A stretch of 34,255 nt of DNA, taken from assembly GCA_018607135.1 (NCBI GenBank), contig JABBCA010000075.1, positions 1 through 34,255 on the forward strand, given 5' to 3'. The position numbers and the translations under genes are program-made. Below, piece by piece: positions 1-8,077 of this stretch. Under the pieces are notes generated by a model. The model saw only the letters and a program-made list of their open reading frames with translations. It made no database searches and was not told the origin of the DNA. Numbering within the stretch: position 1 is the first letter of the stretch; every line of letters starts with the position of its first letter. Source of the DNA: Opitutales bacterium (GTDB lineage: Bacteria > Verrucomicrobiota > Verrucomicrobiia > Opitutales > Coraliomargaritaceae).

Positions 1-403
1 GAGGTATGTATTCTTTGAGAATGAATCGTTTCCACTCCAATTGCTTCATAGGACCAAAATTAATTAAATAACCCACTGCTTTCTTGGTGATGTGCATGTA
101 ATTAAGCAACTGCTGCTCATGTTCTGAAGTCAGCTCTTTAACTACTTTTAGTTCAGCGATAAGCTCTCCATAAACATGCAAATCAGGAATGTAGCGCTTG
201 TTCAGTAAATGCCCCTTATAATAGACCTTCAACTCAGTTTTAGTTTGATATGGGATATTGCGCAAACCCAACTCCCATTCGAGGCTTTCCTGATAAATTT
301 CCTCCGAGAGTCCACCATTCAATTCACCGTGCACCTCAAAGGCTGCTCCCATCAAAGCGTAGCCTTCGCCTCCCAAATACTCTTTATTATCTTTCTCCAT
401 CAT
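1..403 (-). CDS. GxxExxY protein, copy 1 (3' end just off the window)
   Basis: This reads as an open frame from ATG at 403 (or the next ATG at 400) to the window edge without a stop. The product starts MEKDNKEYLGGEGYALMGAA and contains the family signature as GLSEEIY, then RYIPDLHVYGELIAELKVVK, whose PD...ExK pattern fits the PD-(D/E)xK-like fold assigned to GxxExxY proteins. About 134 residues are visible. Alignment with the second copy at the right end of the window suggests only about four codons are missing. The molecular function of the family is not established. The start codon touches a 30-bp repeat arm (402-431), so the gene begins at the very edge of that repeat. It lies downstream of the legB-like gene on the same strand, with an 88-bp gap. 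The family call is confident; any enzymatic role is inference. Confidence 0.88.
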   Translation of the reverse strand, partial: MMEKDNKEYLGGEGYALMGAAFEVHGELNGGLSEEIYQESLEWELGLRNIPYQTKTELKVYYKGHLLNKRYIPDLHVYGELIAELKVVKELTSEHEQQLLNYMHITKKAVGYLINFGPMKQLEWKRFILKEYIP

Positions 404-431
404 AAGCGTGTCATTAGCGGTGATAAGCGAT
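402..431. repeat. Right-type arm of GxxExxY unit (CGCTTAT triplet repeat)
   Basis: This 30-bp sequence contains ATAAGCG twice and ATTAGCGGT between them. It is the same arm as 3699-3729 and the inverse of the arms at 3630-3660 and 34007-34037. It abuts the start codon of the GxxExxY gene. Directly outside it is a small perfect hairpin at 434-446 (CCGAC, loop GCA, GTCGG). It may be a terminal inverted repeat, an operator, or both. Confidence 0.75.
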
Positions 432-491
432 CTCCGACGCAGTCGGCCTTTCCAGCTTTGTCAGTAAAGTAAATTGCAACTGCGCAACCAC

Positions 492-1682
492 TCACATCCT
501 CGAATCCAAATACTTGCCCTTTTCCTCGTGGCTCAATTCGGGCAGCACACTCAGATAATGCTCCACGATTTCTGTCTTTTCCCACGGCCCTTTAGATTCA
601 CGAATTTTGGAGATAGCAGCATCAAACTGATCTAAGGTGTCAGAATCAAAATCGGGCTGATTTTTAATCACACCGATTCCATTGAAGGTTTCCATATCGA
701 GTGTTTCATTCCCCATAAAAAACTCTTCGTACGCTTTCTCGCCAGTAGTATCACTACCAAAGAAATACACGGGCCACTTCTTTAGCGAGATCAGTTCAGA
801 TGCCCGATCACGCGCCTCATCTTCAGTCGCACACTGCACAGGCTCATAGCCATGATTCTCTAAAAAACGCACCGCAATATCTGAGAACTTCGTCAGTTCG
901 AGCTCACCATCTTGATGCGGGAAAAAGATATCCAAGTTTTCGCCGAAGATTGCCGACATCATACACAGTTCACCCGACTCTTGCGGAGTCACAAAATAGC
1001 GACGTACGTCATTGGGCGCGGAGAGCGGCTGATGCTTCATCAAGCGCTGCGTAAAGCCATGCAATAAGCTACCGTCACTAAAAGCAACATTTGCAAAACG
1101 TGCCATCGAAACATCGACTGCCGAAGACTCACGATGAAGAAACTTCTCCATGATTCGCTTAGACCCACCCATAAGGTTCACAGGGTTCGCAGCCTTGTCG
1201 GTGGACACTGCAAAATACTTCTTAGCACCTTGAGCCGCAGCAATACGAGCAGTCTTCACTGTATTGAAAACATTCACCTCCAACATCCGCATCAAGGTGT
1301 ATGGATCCTTCTCACTGCGTACATGCTTCAATGCAGATAGATTACAGATATAATCATAAGGCTCTTGAGATTCGATAAAGGCATCAAAGTAACGACTATT
1401 CACATCAACGGGGACGGTCTGAAAATCACCACTCCCGTAACCTAGTGTGCTGCGCACATCGCGCACCAATTCGACCAAGTTATTCTCGCTGATGTCCACA
1501 ACGTGCAAAGCTTGCGGGTCGCGCTTAAACAATTCACGCGTCACTGCCTGGCCAATCGTCCCAGCGCCACCGATGACTAAGATTCTAGAGCCACCAATCA
1601 AGTCCTTCAATTGAGCTTCTCGACTCGCTACATCCTGATCAAACAATGGACGGGTGCGCCCAACTATTTTCATAATATCCAT
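492..1682 (-). CDS. LegB-like UDP-GlcNAc 4,6-dehydratase (soluble SDR)
   Basis: This is a soluble extended SDR of 396 residues that should convert UDP-GlcNAc to a UDP-4-keto-6-deoxy sugar in the cytoplasm. The NAD-binding loop is GGAGTIG at residues 38-44, and the catalytic stretch is STDKAANPVNLMGGSK at 160-175. Methionine replaces the usual catalytic tyrosine before xxxK, as in WbpM-type retaining dehydratases. The roughly 400-residue length without membrane segments fits the LegB group that accompanies LegC aminotransferases, and a LegC-type gene lies two genes upstream. Only 12 bp separate it from the WbpM-like gene upstream, so the two are surely co-transcribed. ATG 1682 is preceded by AGAGAA; ATG 1673 is an alternative. 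It could instead act on another UDP-HexNAc. Confidence 0.8.
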   Translation of the reverse strand: MDIMKIVGRTRPLFDQDVASREAQLKDLIGGSRILVIGGAGTIGQAVTRELFKRDPQALHVVDISENNLVELVRDVRSTLGYGSGDFQTVPVDVNSRYFDAFIESQEPYDYICNLSALKHVRSEKDPYTLMRMLEVNVFNTVKTARIAAAQGAKKYFAVSTDKAANPVNLMGGSKRIMEKFLHRESSAVDVSMARFANVAFSDGSLLHGFTQRLMKHQPLSAPNDVRRYFVTPQESGELCMMSAIFGENLDIFFPHQDGELELTKFSDIAVRFLENHGYEPVQCATEDEARDRASELISLKKWPVYFFGSDTTGEKAYEEFFMGNETLDMETFNGIGVIKNQPDFDSDTLDQFDAAISKIRESKGPWEKTEIVEHYLSVLPELSHEEKGKYLDSRM

Positions 1683-1694
1683 AATAAACGTTCT

Positions 1695-3593
1695 CTAAGT
1701 AATACGACTTTCACTAGCAGAAGAAATCACTTCAGGCTTTAAATCGACCTCTTTTAATAATCCAAAAACTCTCTCTCTCTCTGGCACAAAAAGACCATCC
1801 GAGGTCTCACTACTTAAGAGCTCAAATCGTGACTCCAAAGTCGCTTGAGCCACGACTTTGATCGCATTCGCCGCGAGACGGAGAATCTTAGGATGCGCGG
1901 TCGGAAGCAATGCTTCCTCATTGTATTGCAGCACCTCATCAATCTTCTCGCCTGGTCGAGCCCCGATATATGTCACTTCAATATCCACATCTGGCTCCAA
2001 GCCTTTAAGGCGAATTAAATCACGTGCCACATCATCAATTTTCACAGGGGTGCCCATGTCTAAAACATACAATGCATGCGCTTCTTTAAATGATGAGGCT
2101 AATAAAACCAAGCCCACTGCTTCTGGAATCGTCATGAAATAGCGAGTCATCGCACGATCCGTCACGGTCACTGGCCCTCCACGATCGATCTGCTTCTCAA
2201 AGATTGGTATCACGCTTCCCGAGGAGCCAATCACATTTCCAAAGCGAACCATCGAGAACCGAGTCTTACCAGTATCTCCACTCGAAATCAAAGACTGGAT
2301 AGAGAGTTCCGCCAAGCGCTTCGTCGCACCCATTACGCTGGAAGGATACACTGCTTTATCTGTCGAGATTAGGCAAAAGTGTGCCACACCATGCTTTACT
2401 GCAAGTTGAGCCAACTGATACGTCGCTTTCGAATTATTCAAGAAAGCCTCATGTGGCTGACGCTCCATCATCCCTACATGTTTATGCGCGGCCGCATGAT
2501 AGATGGTATCCGGTGAAAACTCACTAAGCATACGACCAATCGCATCGCGATCCTTCACATCTACCACGCGCGTCACGATCTCGACACCGACACCATTCAA
2601 CTTACTCTCGGTCAAAAATAATGCACTCTCGCAGCGATCGACTATTAATAATTTCGCCGGCCGCATTGAAGCCACCTGTTCTGCGAGTTCTTGCCCAATG
2701 CTTCCTCCTGCACCGGTAACCATTACCTGCTTACCCTTAATAAAGTCACGGATCTCATCCGTATTGATTTCAATTGGTTCACGATAGAGTAAGTCTTCAA
2801 TGTTCACTTCACGAATCTTCGAAACATTAAATTTACCACTAACAATTTCACCAACACTCGGCACGGTTTCCACTGGGATGTTGTGCTTCTTCAACAGCGA
2901 TATAATTTCACGTAATCGCTCAGGTTGTGCACTCGGCATCGCAAGAATAACCTTATCAAGATCGTGGGTGCGAAAATATGAGGGGATCAACTCTGGGCTA
3001 CCCGCAATCGACACCCCATGCAATTGCCGCGAATGCTTCGCCCTACTGTCATCAAAAAAGACGACCACACGCATTCCAAGTTGAGGTTGCGAACTAAGCT
3101 CGGATGCGAGCGCTGAGCCCGCTTGCCCAGCACCGATCACTGCAACGCGCTGTAGCTTCTTCCCTGATTTTAGAAATCCCTTACTTTGTTCATCAAAGAC
3201 GCGAATCGCGACCCGAATGCCAACGATTAAGCTGGTAAAGAGGAAAAAATCGACCAGTAGAACCGACCCAGGCGGAACAAATGCATAAGAGCTCGCGACC
3301 CAAACAATTGAAAAGATCGCAGTCGCAATTGAAGAGCCAATGAATAGTCGTATGGCATCGGGAAGTCGAAAAAATCGAACTAGGCCCGTAAACTGTCCAA
3401 GTAAATAGAGACAGACCAACTTCGTCGGTATCATGTAGAGCGCTTGTAGTACTACTTTGTCACGGAAGCGCTCAGGGATCCCGTCCAGCTCGACGTAGAA
3501 CCCAAATCGCAACTTCCAGGACACCCAATAACTAATCACTGCAGCACCGCCATACAGCAGTAACAGTACTAAAAATCTAATTGAACGAGACAT
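1695..3593 (-). CDS. Membrane-bound nucleotide-sugar 4,6-dehydratase, WbpM/PglF/CapD type
   Basis: At 632 residues this matches the full-length WbpM/PglF class. Four hydrophobic segments lie at roughly 5-24, 47-67, 83-104 and 110-130. A CoA-binding-like Rossmann domain follows (VIGAGQAGS at 152-160), then the catalytic SDR domain with TGAGGSIGQ (293-301) and STDKAVYPSSVMGATK (410-425). The Met-xxx-Lys pair at M421/K425 in place of Tyr-xxx-Lys is characteristic of this class. Known members make UDP-2-acetamido-2,6-dideoxy-xylo-hexos-4-ulose at the cytoplasmic face of the inner membrane, the entry point for bacillosamine, legionaminic acid and QuiNAc/FucNAc. It sits directly upstream of the legB-like gene and downstream of an inverted-repeat element at 3630-3729. 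No Shine-Dalgarno sequence is visible; the leader is A/T rich. Confidence 0.9.
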   Translation of the reverse strand: MSRSIRFLVLLLLYGGAAVISYWVSWKLRFGFYVELDGIPERFRDKVVLQALYMIPTKLVCLYLLGQFTGLVRFFRLPDAIRLFIGSSIATAIFSIVWVASSYAFVPPGSVLLVDFFLFTSLIVGIRVAIRVFDEQSKGFLKSGKKLQRVAVIGAGQAGSALASELSSQPQLGMRVVVFFDDSRAKHSRQLHGVSIAGSPELIPSYFRTHDLDKVILAMPSAQPERLREIISLLKKHNIPVETVPSVGEIVSGKFNVSKIREVNIEDLLYREPIEINTDEIRDFIKGKQVMVTGAGGSIGQELAEQVASMRPAKLLIVDRCESALFLTESKLNGVGVEIVTRVVDVKDRDAIGRMLSEFSPDTIYHAAAHKHVGMMERQPHEAFLNNSKATYQLAQLAVKHGVAHFCLISTDKAVYPSSVMGATKRLAELSIQSLISSGDTGKTRFSMVRFGNVIGSSGSVIPIFEKQIDRGGPVTVTDRAMTRYFMTIPEAVGLVLLASSFKEAHALYVLDMGTPVKIDDVARDLIRLKGLEPDVDIEVTYIGARPGEKIDEVLQYNEEALLPTAHPKILRLAANAIKVVAQATLESRFELLSSETSDGLFVPERERVFGLLKEVDLKPEVISSASESRIT

Positions 3594-3629
3594 TTTTTTA
3601 ATAATGAGACAGTGGCTCTGTATTTTTTG

Positions 3630-3729
3630 ACCGCTTATTACCGCTTATAGAACGCTTATCTTATACTCTGTAATCATATGAAGGATTTTCATTTCTATGA
3701 TAAGCGTGTGATTAGTGGTAATAAGCGGT
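3630..3729. mobile_element. Gene-less inverted-repeat unit (MITE-like) with GxxExxY-type arms
   Basis: The left arm at 3630-3660 (starts ACCGCTTATTACC, ends ACGCTTATC) and the inverted right arm at 3699-3729 match at 26 of 31 positions, counted by hand. They enclose 38 bp with no gene. Each arm holds three CGCTTAT-like units at 10-11 bp spacing. The same arms flank the GxxExxY genes at 402-431 and 34007-34037, so this looks like a deletion derivative of that unit. Seven bases, GGCTCTG, occur on both sides (3614-3620 and 3741-3747) and could be a target duplication. A small hairpin lies just outside at 3732-3742 (CCGC, GTA, GCGG). If transcribed as part of the wbpM-like leader it would fold into a long hairpin, so a regulatory role is also possible. 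Confidence 0.7.
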
Positions 3730-3870
3730 TTCCGCGTAGCGGCTCTGGTTTTCACGAACATTCATGGGCGACAAGTTAAAACGACAAGGTAACGTCAGGA
3801 AACAACTAAGCACCTACAAATTACGTTTATTCATTCGCCATCATTTATCACCCATCCGTGCAAAGCGCGT

Positions 3871-5025
3871 CTACAACCCCGCAGTGCTCGGAATATTTAT
3901 GATTCGTTGCGCCACCTCCTCGGTGGCACTCAAATCCATGCGAGGGCAATCCGCATACATTGGCAATAAATGAAGTGGAGTCCACACGGGCCGGGTCATT
4001 ATGTTCTGACTATTCGTGGCCTCAAGTATCGCATCACGCTGCTCAAGATTCGGTTCATCGAGCACAATTGCATTGAGCCAATAGTTACTTTGACAATTGC
4101 TAGGTTCAGTTAAAAAGCGAAGCCCATCCAGCCCTGCGAACGCTTGTTCATAACGACTAGCCAGTGCACGCTTTTGCTCCAACATTTTGGGTAGCTTTTC
4201 CATTTGCGCACATCCCATCGCTGCATTCAGTGCGGGCATGCGATAATTGTAGCCCATCTCATCATGATAAAATTCCCATTTATGCGGACGCTTCGCCGTG
4301 GTGGATAAATACTTCGCATGATCTGCCAACTGCTCATCATTAAACAGAATAGCTCCACCCCCTCCAGTGGTCATTACCTTGTTGCCATTGAAACTTAAGA
4401 TCCCGCATTCCCCGAAAGTGCCAGTGTGCTTCCCCTCATAAAAAGAACCCAAGGACTCCGCTGCGTCTTCTACCAGTTTCAACGAATACTCATTCACTAC
4501 AGAAGTGAGCTCTTTCAAAAGCACTGGATGCCCAAACGCATGCATGGGGACCACACAACGTATCACGCGCCCCGTCTCACGGTTATAAAGCAGCCCATCG
4601 CGAGACTCGCCGATAGTCTGCAAATGCTCCCGAAGCTTGAGTGGATCCATACCGAAATGATCCCGTTCACAATCGACAAAATGTGGAATTGCACCTGCGT
4701 AACGAACGGCATTTGCAGTCGCAACAAATGACAACGAAGGTATCAGCACTTCATCATTAGATTCTACACCTGCGACCCTCAGTGCCAGATGTAATGCGGA
4801 TGTGCCATTCACACAGAGAACCGCTCTTTTCGCTCCAGTATACTCAGCCAATGCTGTTTCAAAACGATCGCAAAATGCCCCCACCGAGGAGACGAAATTT
4901 GATTCAACGCATTCACTTAGTAATTCAACTTCACGATCATCAAAGATAGGAATATGAAGCGGAGTGAATTGGTCGCATGAACCTATCACTGATTTAATCC
5001 GGTCAATAATTAGTATGTTATCCAT
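3871..5025 (-). CDS. LegC-family PLP aminotransferase (DegT/DnrJ/EryC1)
   Basis: This 384-residue fold-type-I sugar aminotransferase has the PLP-binding aspartate in KLVEDAAESLGS (D187), the Schiff-base lysine in SFNGNKVMTTGGGG (K216) and the phosphate-binding NGTSALHLAL stretch. The extended N-terminus before FTPLHIPIFDDREV and the ending RIINIPSTAGL resemble LegC enzymes. Those transfer an amino group to C4 of the UDP-4-keto-6-deoxy-GlcNAc made by LegB/PglF. With the two dehydratases downstream it should form a UDP-4-amino-4,6-dideoxy sugar, leading to a bacillosamine or legionaminic-type product. The matching N-acetyltransferase is not obvious; the hexapeptide acyltransferase at 13495-14160 is one candidate. 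The gene is first of the leftmost minus-strand group and divergent from the Kelch gene. Substrate is inferred. Confidence 0.88.
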   Translation of the reverse strand: MDNILIIDRIKSVIGSCDQFTPLHIPIFDDREVELLSECVESNFVSSVGAFCDRFETALAEYTGAKRAVLCVNGTSALHLALRVAGVESNDEVLIPSLSFVATANAVRYAGAIPHFVDCERDHFGMDPLKLREHLQTIGESRDGLLYNRETGRVIRCVVPMHAFGHPVLLKELTSVVNEYSLKLVEDAAESLGSFYEGKHTGTFGECGILSFNGNKVMTTGGGGAILFNDEQLADHAKYLSTTAKRPHKWEFYHDEMGYNYRMPALNAAMGCAQMEKLPKMLEQKRALASRYEQAFAGLDGLRFLTEPSNCQSNYWLNAIVLDEPNLEQRDAILEATNSQNIMTRPVWTPLHLLPMYADCPRMDLSATEEVAQRIINIPSTAGL

Positions 5026-5189
5026 AAATAATATGCTATAATCTTTATCTGTACTTTGATTTGCAAATACTAAGCAGAAGATATATATGCAAACTACTTA
5101 GTAATTTCACTGCCACTTCGTAAGCGTAAGCGCACCTCTCATTGAAGTGCACCCCGCGTTTAATATTTCCATAAGCCGATTTACACATT
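5026..5189. promoter_or_regulatory. Divergent intergenic promoter region
   Basis: This 164-bp A/T-rich region separates the minus-strand legC-like gene from the plus-strand Kelch gene, so it must hold promoters for both. A self-complementary TTGCAA at 5061-5066 could serve as a -35 box in either direction. On the plus strand TATATG follows after 17 bp (5084-5089). On the minus strand GATTAT follows after 17 bp (5043-5038). These are eye-matched boxes only. Confidence 0.3.
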
Positions 5190-6140
5190 ATGACACTCCA
5201 CACCACTTCTTCGAATGCCGACTGGAAGGAACTCGCGACTTTACCTAGAGCACTTGGAGGCCATACACTCGCCACGCTAAATGAACAAATTTTTGTTTTG
5301 GGAGGCACGTATTTCGATGAATTAGAGAAATCCCTTTCTGATGAAATCTTCGGCTACGATTCTAAAAATGATCGATGGGATAGTGTCTCGAACACAAACG
5401 AGCGCCCTATACCTGCATACTCAATCGCTGCAACGAGCAATAGTGACACCTGCATACTCTTAGGTGGACTCATTAAGAAAGCTGCCACCGAATCAGCGGT
5501 TCACATCAACAAAAGCGGAAGGGTCATGCAGCAATCTTGGGGTCTGCCTGATTCACTCATTTATGCATCTGGATCCAGATTTGGTGATCTCGCCATAGTC
5601 TCAGGAGGATCTAAGAGTGCCGACGATCTTTCTCAAATTACTAACGAAACATTTTCATTAAGCTTGATTGACGGCTCATATCGCCAACTAGCACCGAACC
5701 CTCTAAATGCTAGGTGCTTATGTGCAACAACAGCGAACCAGAAGTCATTGTTTTTATTCGCTGGCGCTGCTTACGAAGCAGATAGCGTGATCAACAAACC
5801 AGAATCAGCTGCATATGATGTTTCGTCTGATACATGGAGAAAACTGACAGACTATCCGATTCCCGTTCGCGGAGCAGCCGCAGTCACTTTGAACGAAAAT
5901 TCACTCTACATTGCCGGTGGCTATGATAGCTCCAAAGGTGACTTTACGAATGAAGCATACGTGTATCATGTGACCGAGAACTCCTATCAAAGAGCTCGGA
6001 ATATCCCATATTCCGCGATGGTCAGCCTCGGAAAGACTGAAGGCTACATTTATTGTGTTGGTGGCGAAGACAAAGCGAAGCACCGAAGTGATGCGACTTT
6101 TAGAATAAATATTGCGAGTATTCTTAGCAGCTTAAGCTAG
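5190..6140 (+). CDS. Six-repeat Kelch protein, NanM-like (possible sialic-acid-type mutarotase)
   Basis: This is the only plus-strand gene of the window. Its 316 residues carry six Kelch-like repeats whose glycine pairs are visible in turn: FVLGGTY, CILLGGL, AIVSGGS, LFLFAGAA, LYIAGGYD and IYCVGGED. Six repeats predict a six-bladed beta-propeller, as in NanM N-acetylneuraminate mutarotase. NanM accelerates alpha/beta interconversion of free sialic acid and is periplasmic in E. coli. Here the protein begins MTLHTTSSNADWKELATL with no signal peptide, and an in-frame stop lies shortly upstream, so it should be cytoplasmic. The setting among nonulosonic acid genes makes a role on a free nonulosonic acid plausible, but Kelch propellers have many functions and none is proven here. 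It converges with the HAD gene downstream. Confidence 0.75.
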   Translation: MTLHTTSSNADWKELATLPRALGGHTLATLNEQIFVLGGTYFDELEKSLSDEIFGYDSKNDRWDSVSNTNERPIPAYSIAATSNSDTCILLGGLIKKAATESAVHINKSGRVMQQSWGLPDSLIYASGSRFGDLAIVSGGSKSADDLSQITNETFSLSLIDGSYRQLAPNPLNARCLCATTANQKSLFLFAGAAYEADSVINKPESAAYDVSSDTWRKLTDYPIPVRGAAAVTLNENSLYIAGGYDSSKGDFTNEAYVYHVTENSYQRARNIPYSAMVSLGKTEGYIYCVGGEDKAKHRSDATFRINIASILSSLS

Positions 6141-6203
6141 TAGCTAAATCCAACATAAGAGGGAAACAGACAGTTTCGGGGCGAAGAATAAACTCCACGC
6201 AGA

Positions 6204-6869
6204 CTACTCCAATGTATAAAAAATTCCCTCTGGATCGATTGATCTTAATTCTGCTGCTTTGCGTTGACTGCTCGAAACCCAATAGCGCTTACAGCATTTC
6301 TGCATCAATGACCAATCAGTGGAACTGTCCCCCCATGATTCTACTACATCAGCCCACGACAAGTTTAACTTGGCTAACCATTTATCCACAAAGACCACTT
6401 TAGCCTCATGAAAACAAGGTTCGCCTATAAGCTCCCCAGTGAATCGATTATTATCCAATTGATATGAGGTGCCAACAATCGTTACCGGATGATCTTGTAA
6501 TGTGTGAGCAATTGCAAATGCTGCCGATGCTGTGACAACAAGAACTCGTTGCCCATCGGAATGCGCCTGTAAAAGTCGCTCAAAGCTTTGCGTCACTTTC
6601 TGATTCAAGACCTTAGCTCGAAATCGATCTAGAGGCTGCTTTAGCGCTTCTAAAGATTTACCTTTAACCAGACTACCAATACACCGACATTTTAATTTCT
6701 GAAGCTGCGCAGGATCCTTTCCGCGAGCGAAATACATACCTACTAAATAACAAAATGCCGCGGGCAACTTCCAAGGATTCCTCCTGACTAGTTCCTTGAT
6801 GAGCCAGAGGGTGCTATCCCTCCGAATCAAGGTGCCATCAAAATCAAAAATCACTACGTTCTGACTCAT
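6204..6869 (-). CDS. HAD-superfamily phosphatase, SerB-like subfamily IB
   Basis: This 221-residue hydrolase has the HAD nucleophile motif FDFDGTLIRRDSTLW near the N-terminus, a serine/threonine motif II (VLVVTASAAFA), and the acidic motif WGDSSTDWSLM near the end. A helical cap between them suits small phosphorylated substrates, as in phosphoserine phosphatase and the HAD-IB family. Its ATG at 6869 overlaps the stop of the ATP-grasp gene in an ATGA, so translation is coupled. It closes a tight trio with the ATP-grasp and nucleotidyltransferase genes and is likely to remove a phosphate from an intermediate made by them. The substrate cannot be read from the sequence. The convergent 63-bp gap to the Kelch gene shows no clear terminator. 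Confidence 0.8.
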   Translation of the reverse strand: MSQNVVIFDFDGTLIRRDSTLWLIKELVRRNPWKLPAAFCYLVGMYFARGKDPAQLQKLKCRCIGSLVKGKSLEALKQPLDRFRAKVLNQKVTQSFERLLQAHSDGQRVLVVTASAAFAIAHTLQDHPVTIVGTSYQLDNNRFTGELIGEPCFHEAKVVFVDKWLAKLNLSWADVVESWGDSSTDWSLMQKCCKRYWVSSSQRKAAELRSIDPEGIFYTLE

Positions 6870-8077
6870 CCAATCATACCTTTCTCTACTGGGTTACTGC
6901 TACGATTGCGAATAAAGGAACTCCCATAAAACGCCAACTCCCCTGCAAAGGCTCCTGGATCTGAACGATTCCAGTCATCAAAACTATCGGCGGGCTGCTT
7001 AAACAATGTCGTCCATGCCTTGCCCACCTGTCCACGAGCCAACTGCCCAATCGCAATAATCAAGTCACCCAGCAACCAACGCGCTCTGTGTCCGATATGC
7101 TTGGTTCGAGAGGTATGATATTGAATCGCAGCCTCCGGTCCTTCGCTCGCACATAACCATGCTAGATAGGGAAACTCAAAACCAGATGCTACCGACAGAT
7201 GTAGCGAACCCCACAGACGCGGATTCACTTCAATAAACCAGATCTGACCCGTTTCTGGGTGCATCTTATATTCAACCATCGCGAAACCATGCCAACCTAT
7301 CTCAGACAGCAACTTGTTTGAATAAGCCACCAGCTCTTCGTTCTCGATTGATTCACGGTAAGTGCTTGTGCCCCCCGTCTGAGTCTTCTCACGCAGTCTG
7401 CGATGACAGAAGGAAGCGATTGGTTGCCCATGCCAATAAAACGATGAGCAACCACACCCGTCGCCATCGACACAGTCTTCGATTTGCGGAAAACGATCCG
7501 CTGACAGTTCAAATTCTTGAATCAAATCGCCCACTAGCGTCTGTGTTTCTGCCGGTGTATCCGCATAAAAGATCCCTTTGGCACTGTTTCCTAAAAGTAA
7601 CTTAACCACGACCCTTGAAGCGCCATGCTGTTGGACTGCCTCGGCGACTTTTGCTGGATCTTGATAGTCAATCCTCTCAGGGACAGGGACTCCATGATCA
7701 CGAGCCAGCTCATACGAACGTGCCTTGTTATTAAAGACCGCGCATTGCTCGACATTCGGCAAAAGCGCACACAATTCTTCAGAAAATTCATCCCGATACT
7801 TCGCGAGAATCTCAGTCTCATTGTGTGACCCTAAGATCAACCCCACTTTTTGCTCCGCACAGATACGCTTAATATCGTCAATAAACTGCCGTTCATCTTC
7901 GTAGTGCGAGGTATAGCGGAAGCACTTGGTCGGATACTTCGACCACTGGCACATACCGACGCGATTCGAATCGGCAACAATCACATCCACGCCGTGTTCG
8001 ACGAGATTGCGAACCGCCACATAACTCGAACGCACCCACCCGTAAGTGACTAAGACTTTATTATGCGAAACAGCCAT
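6866..8077 (-). CDS. ATP-grasp ligase, carbamoyl-phosphate-synthase-like
   Basis: This 403-residue protein has a pre-ATP-grasp domain (about 1-115) followed by an ATP-grasp fold. The nucleotide-binding part includes VVVKLLLGNSAKGIFYAD, and the metal-binding part is IWFIEVNPRLWGSLHLS, with the usual Glu and Asn. ATP-grasp enzymes form an amide or similar bond through an acyl-phosphate, so this gene suggests that an amino acid or carboxylate is joined to something, possibly an amino sugar of the glycan. Its start overlaps the stop of the nucleotidyltransferase gene by one base (TAATG), and its stop overlaps the HAD start (ATGA). The three proteins should be made together. The actual substrates are unknown. 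Confidence 0.82.
   Translation of the reverse strand: MAVSHNKVLVTYGWVRSSYVAVRNLVEHGVDVIVADSNRVGMCQWSKYPTKCFRYTSHYEDERQFIDDIKRICAEQKVGLILGSHNETEILAKYRDEFSEELCALLPNVEQCAVFNNKARSYELARDHGVPVPERIDYQDPAKVAEAVQQHGASRVVVKLLLGNSAKGIFYADTPAETQTLVGDLIQEFELSADRFPQIEDCVDGDGCGCSSFYWHGQPIASFCHRRLREKTQTGGTSTYRESIENEELVAYSNKLLSEIGWHGFAMVEYKMHPETGQIWFIEVNPRLWGSLHLSVASGFEFPYLAWLCASEGPEAAIQYHTSRTKHIGHRARWLLGDLIIAIGQLARGQVGKAWTTLFKQPADSFDDWNRSDPGAFAGELAFYGSSFIRNRSSNPVEKGMIG

Noticed and set aside
400-585. 61-codon minus-strand open frame downstream of the legB-like gene
   Set aside because: It overlaps the end of the legB-like gene in another frame, crosses the repeat arm, and has no recognisable domain.
6141-6203. 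Intrinsic terminator between the converging Kelch and HAD genes
   Set aside because: No stable hairpin followed by a T run could be found by eye on either strand.
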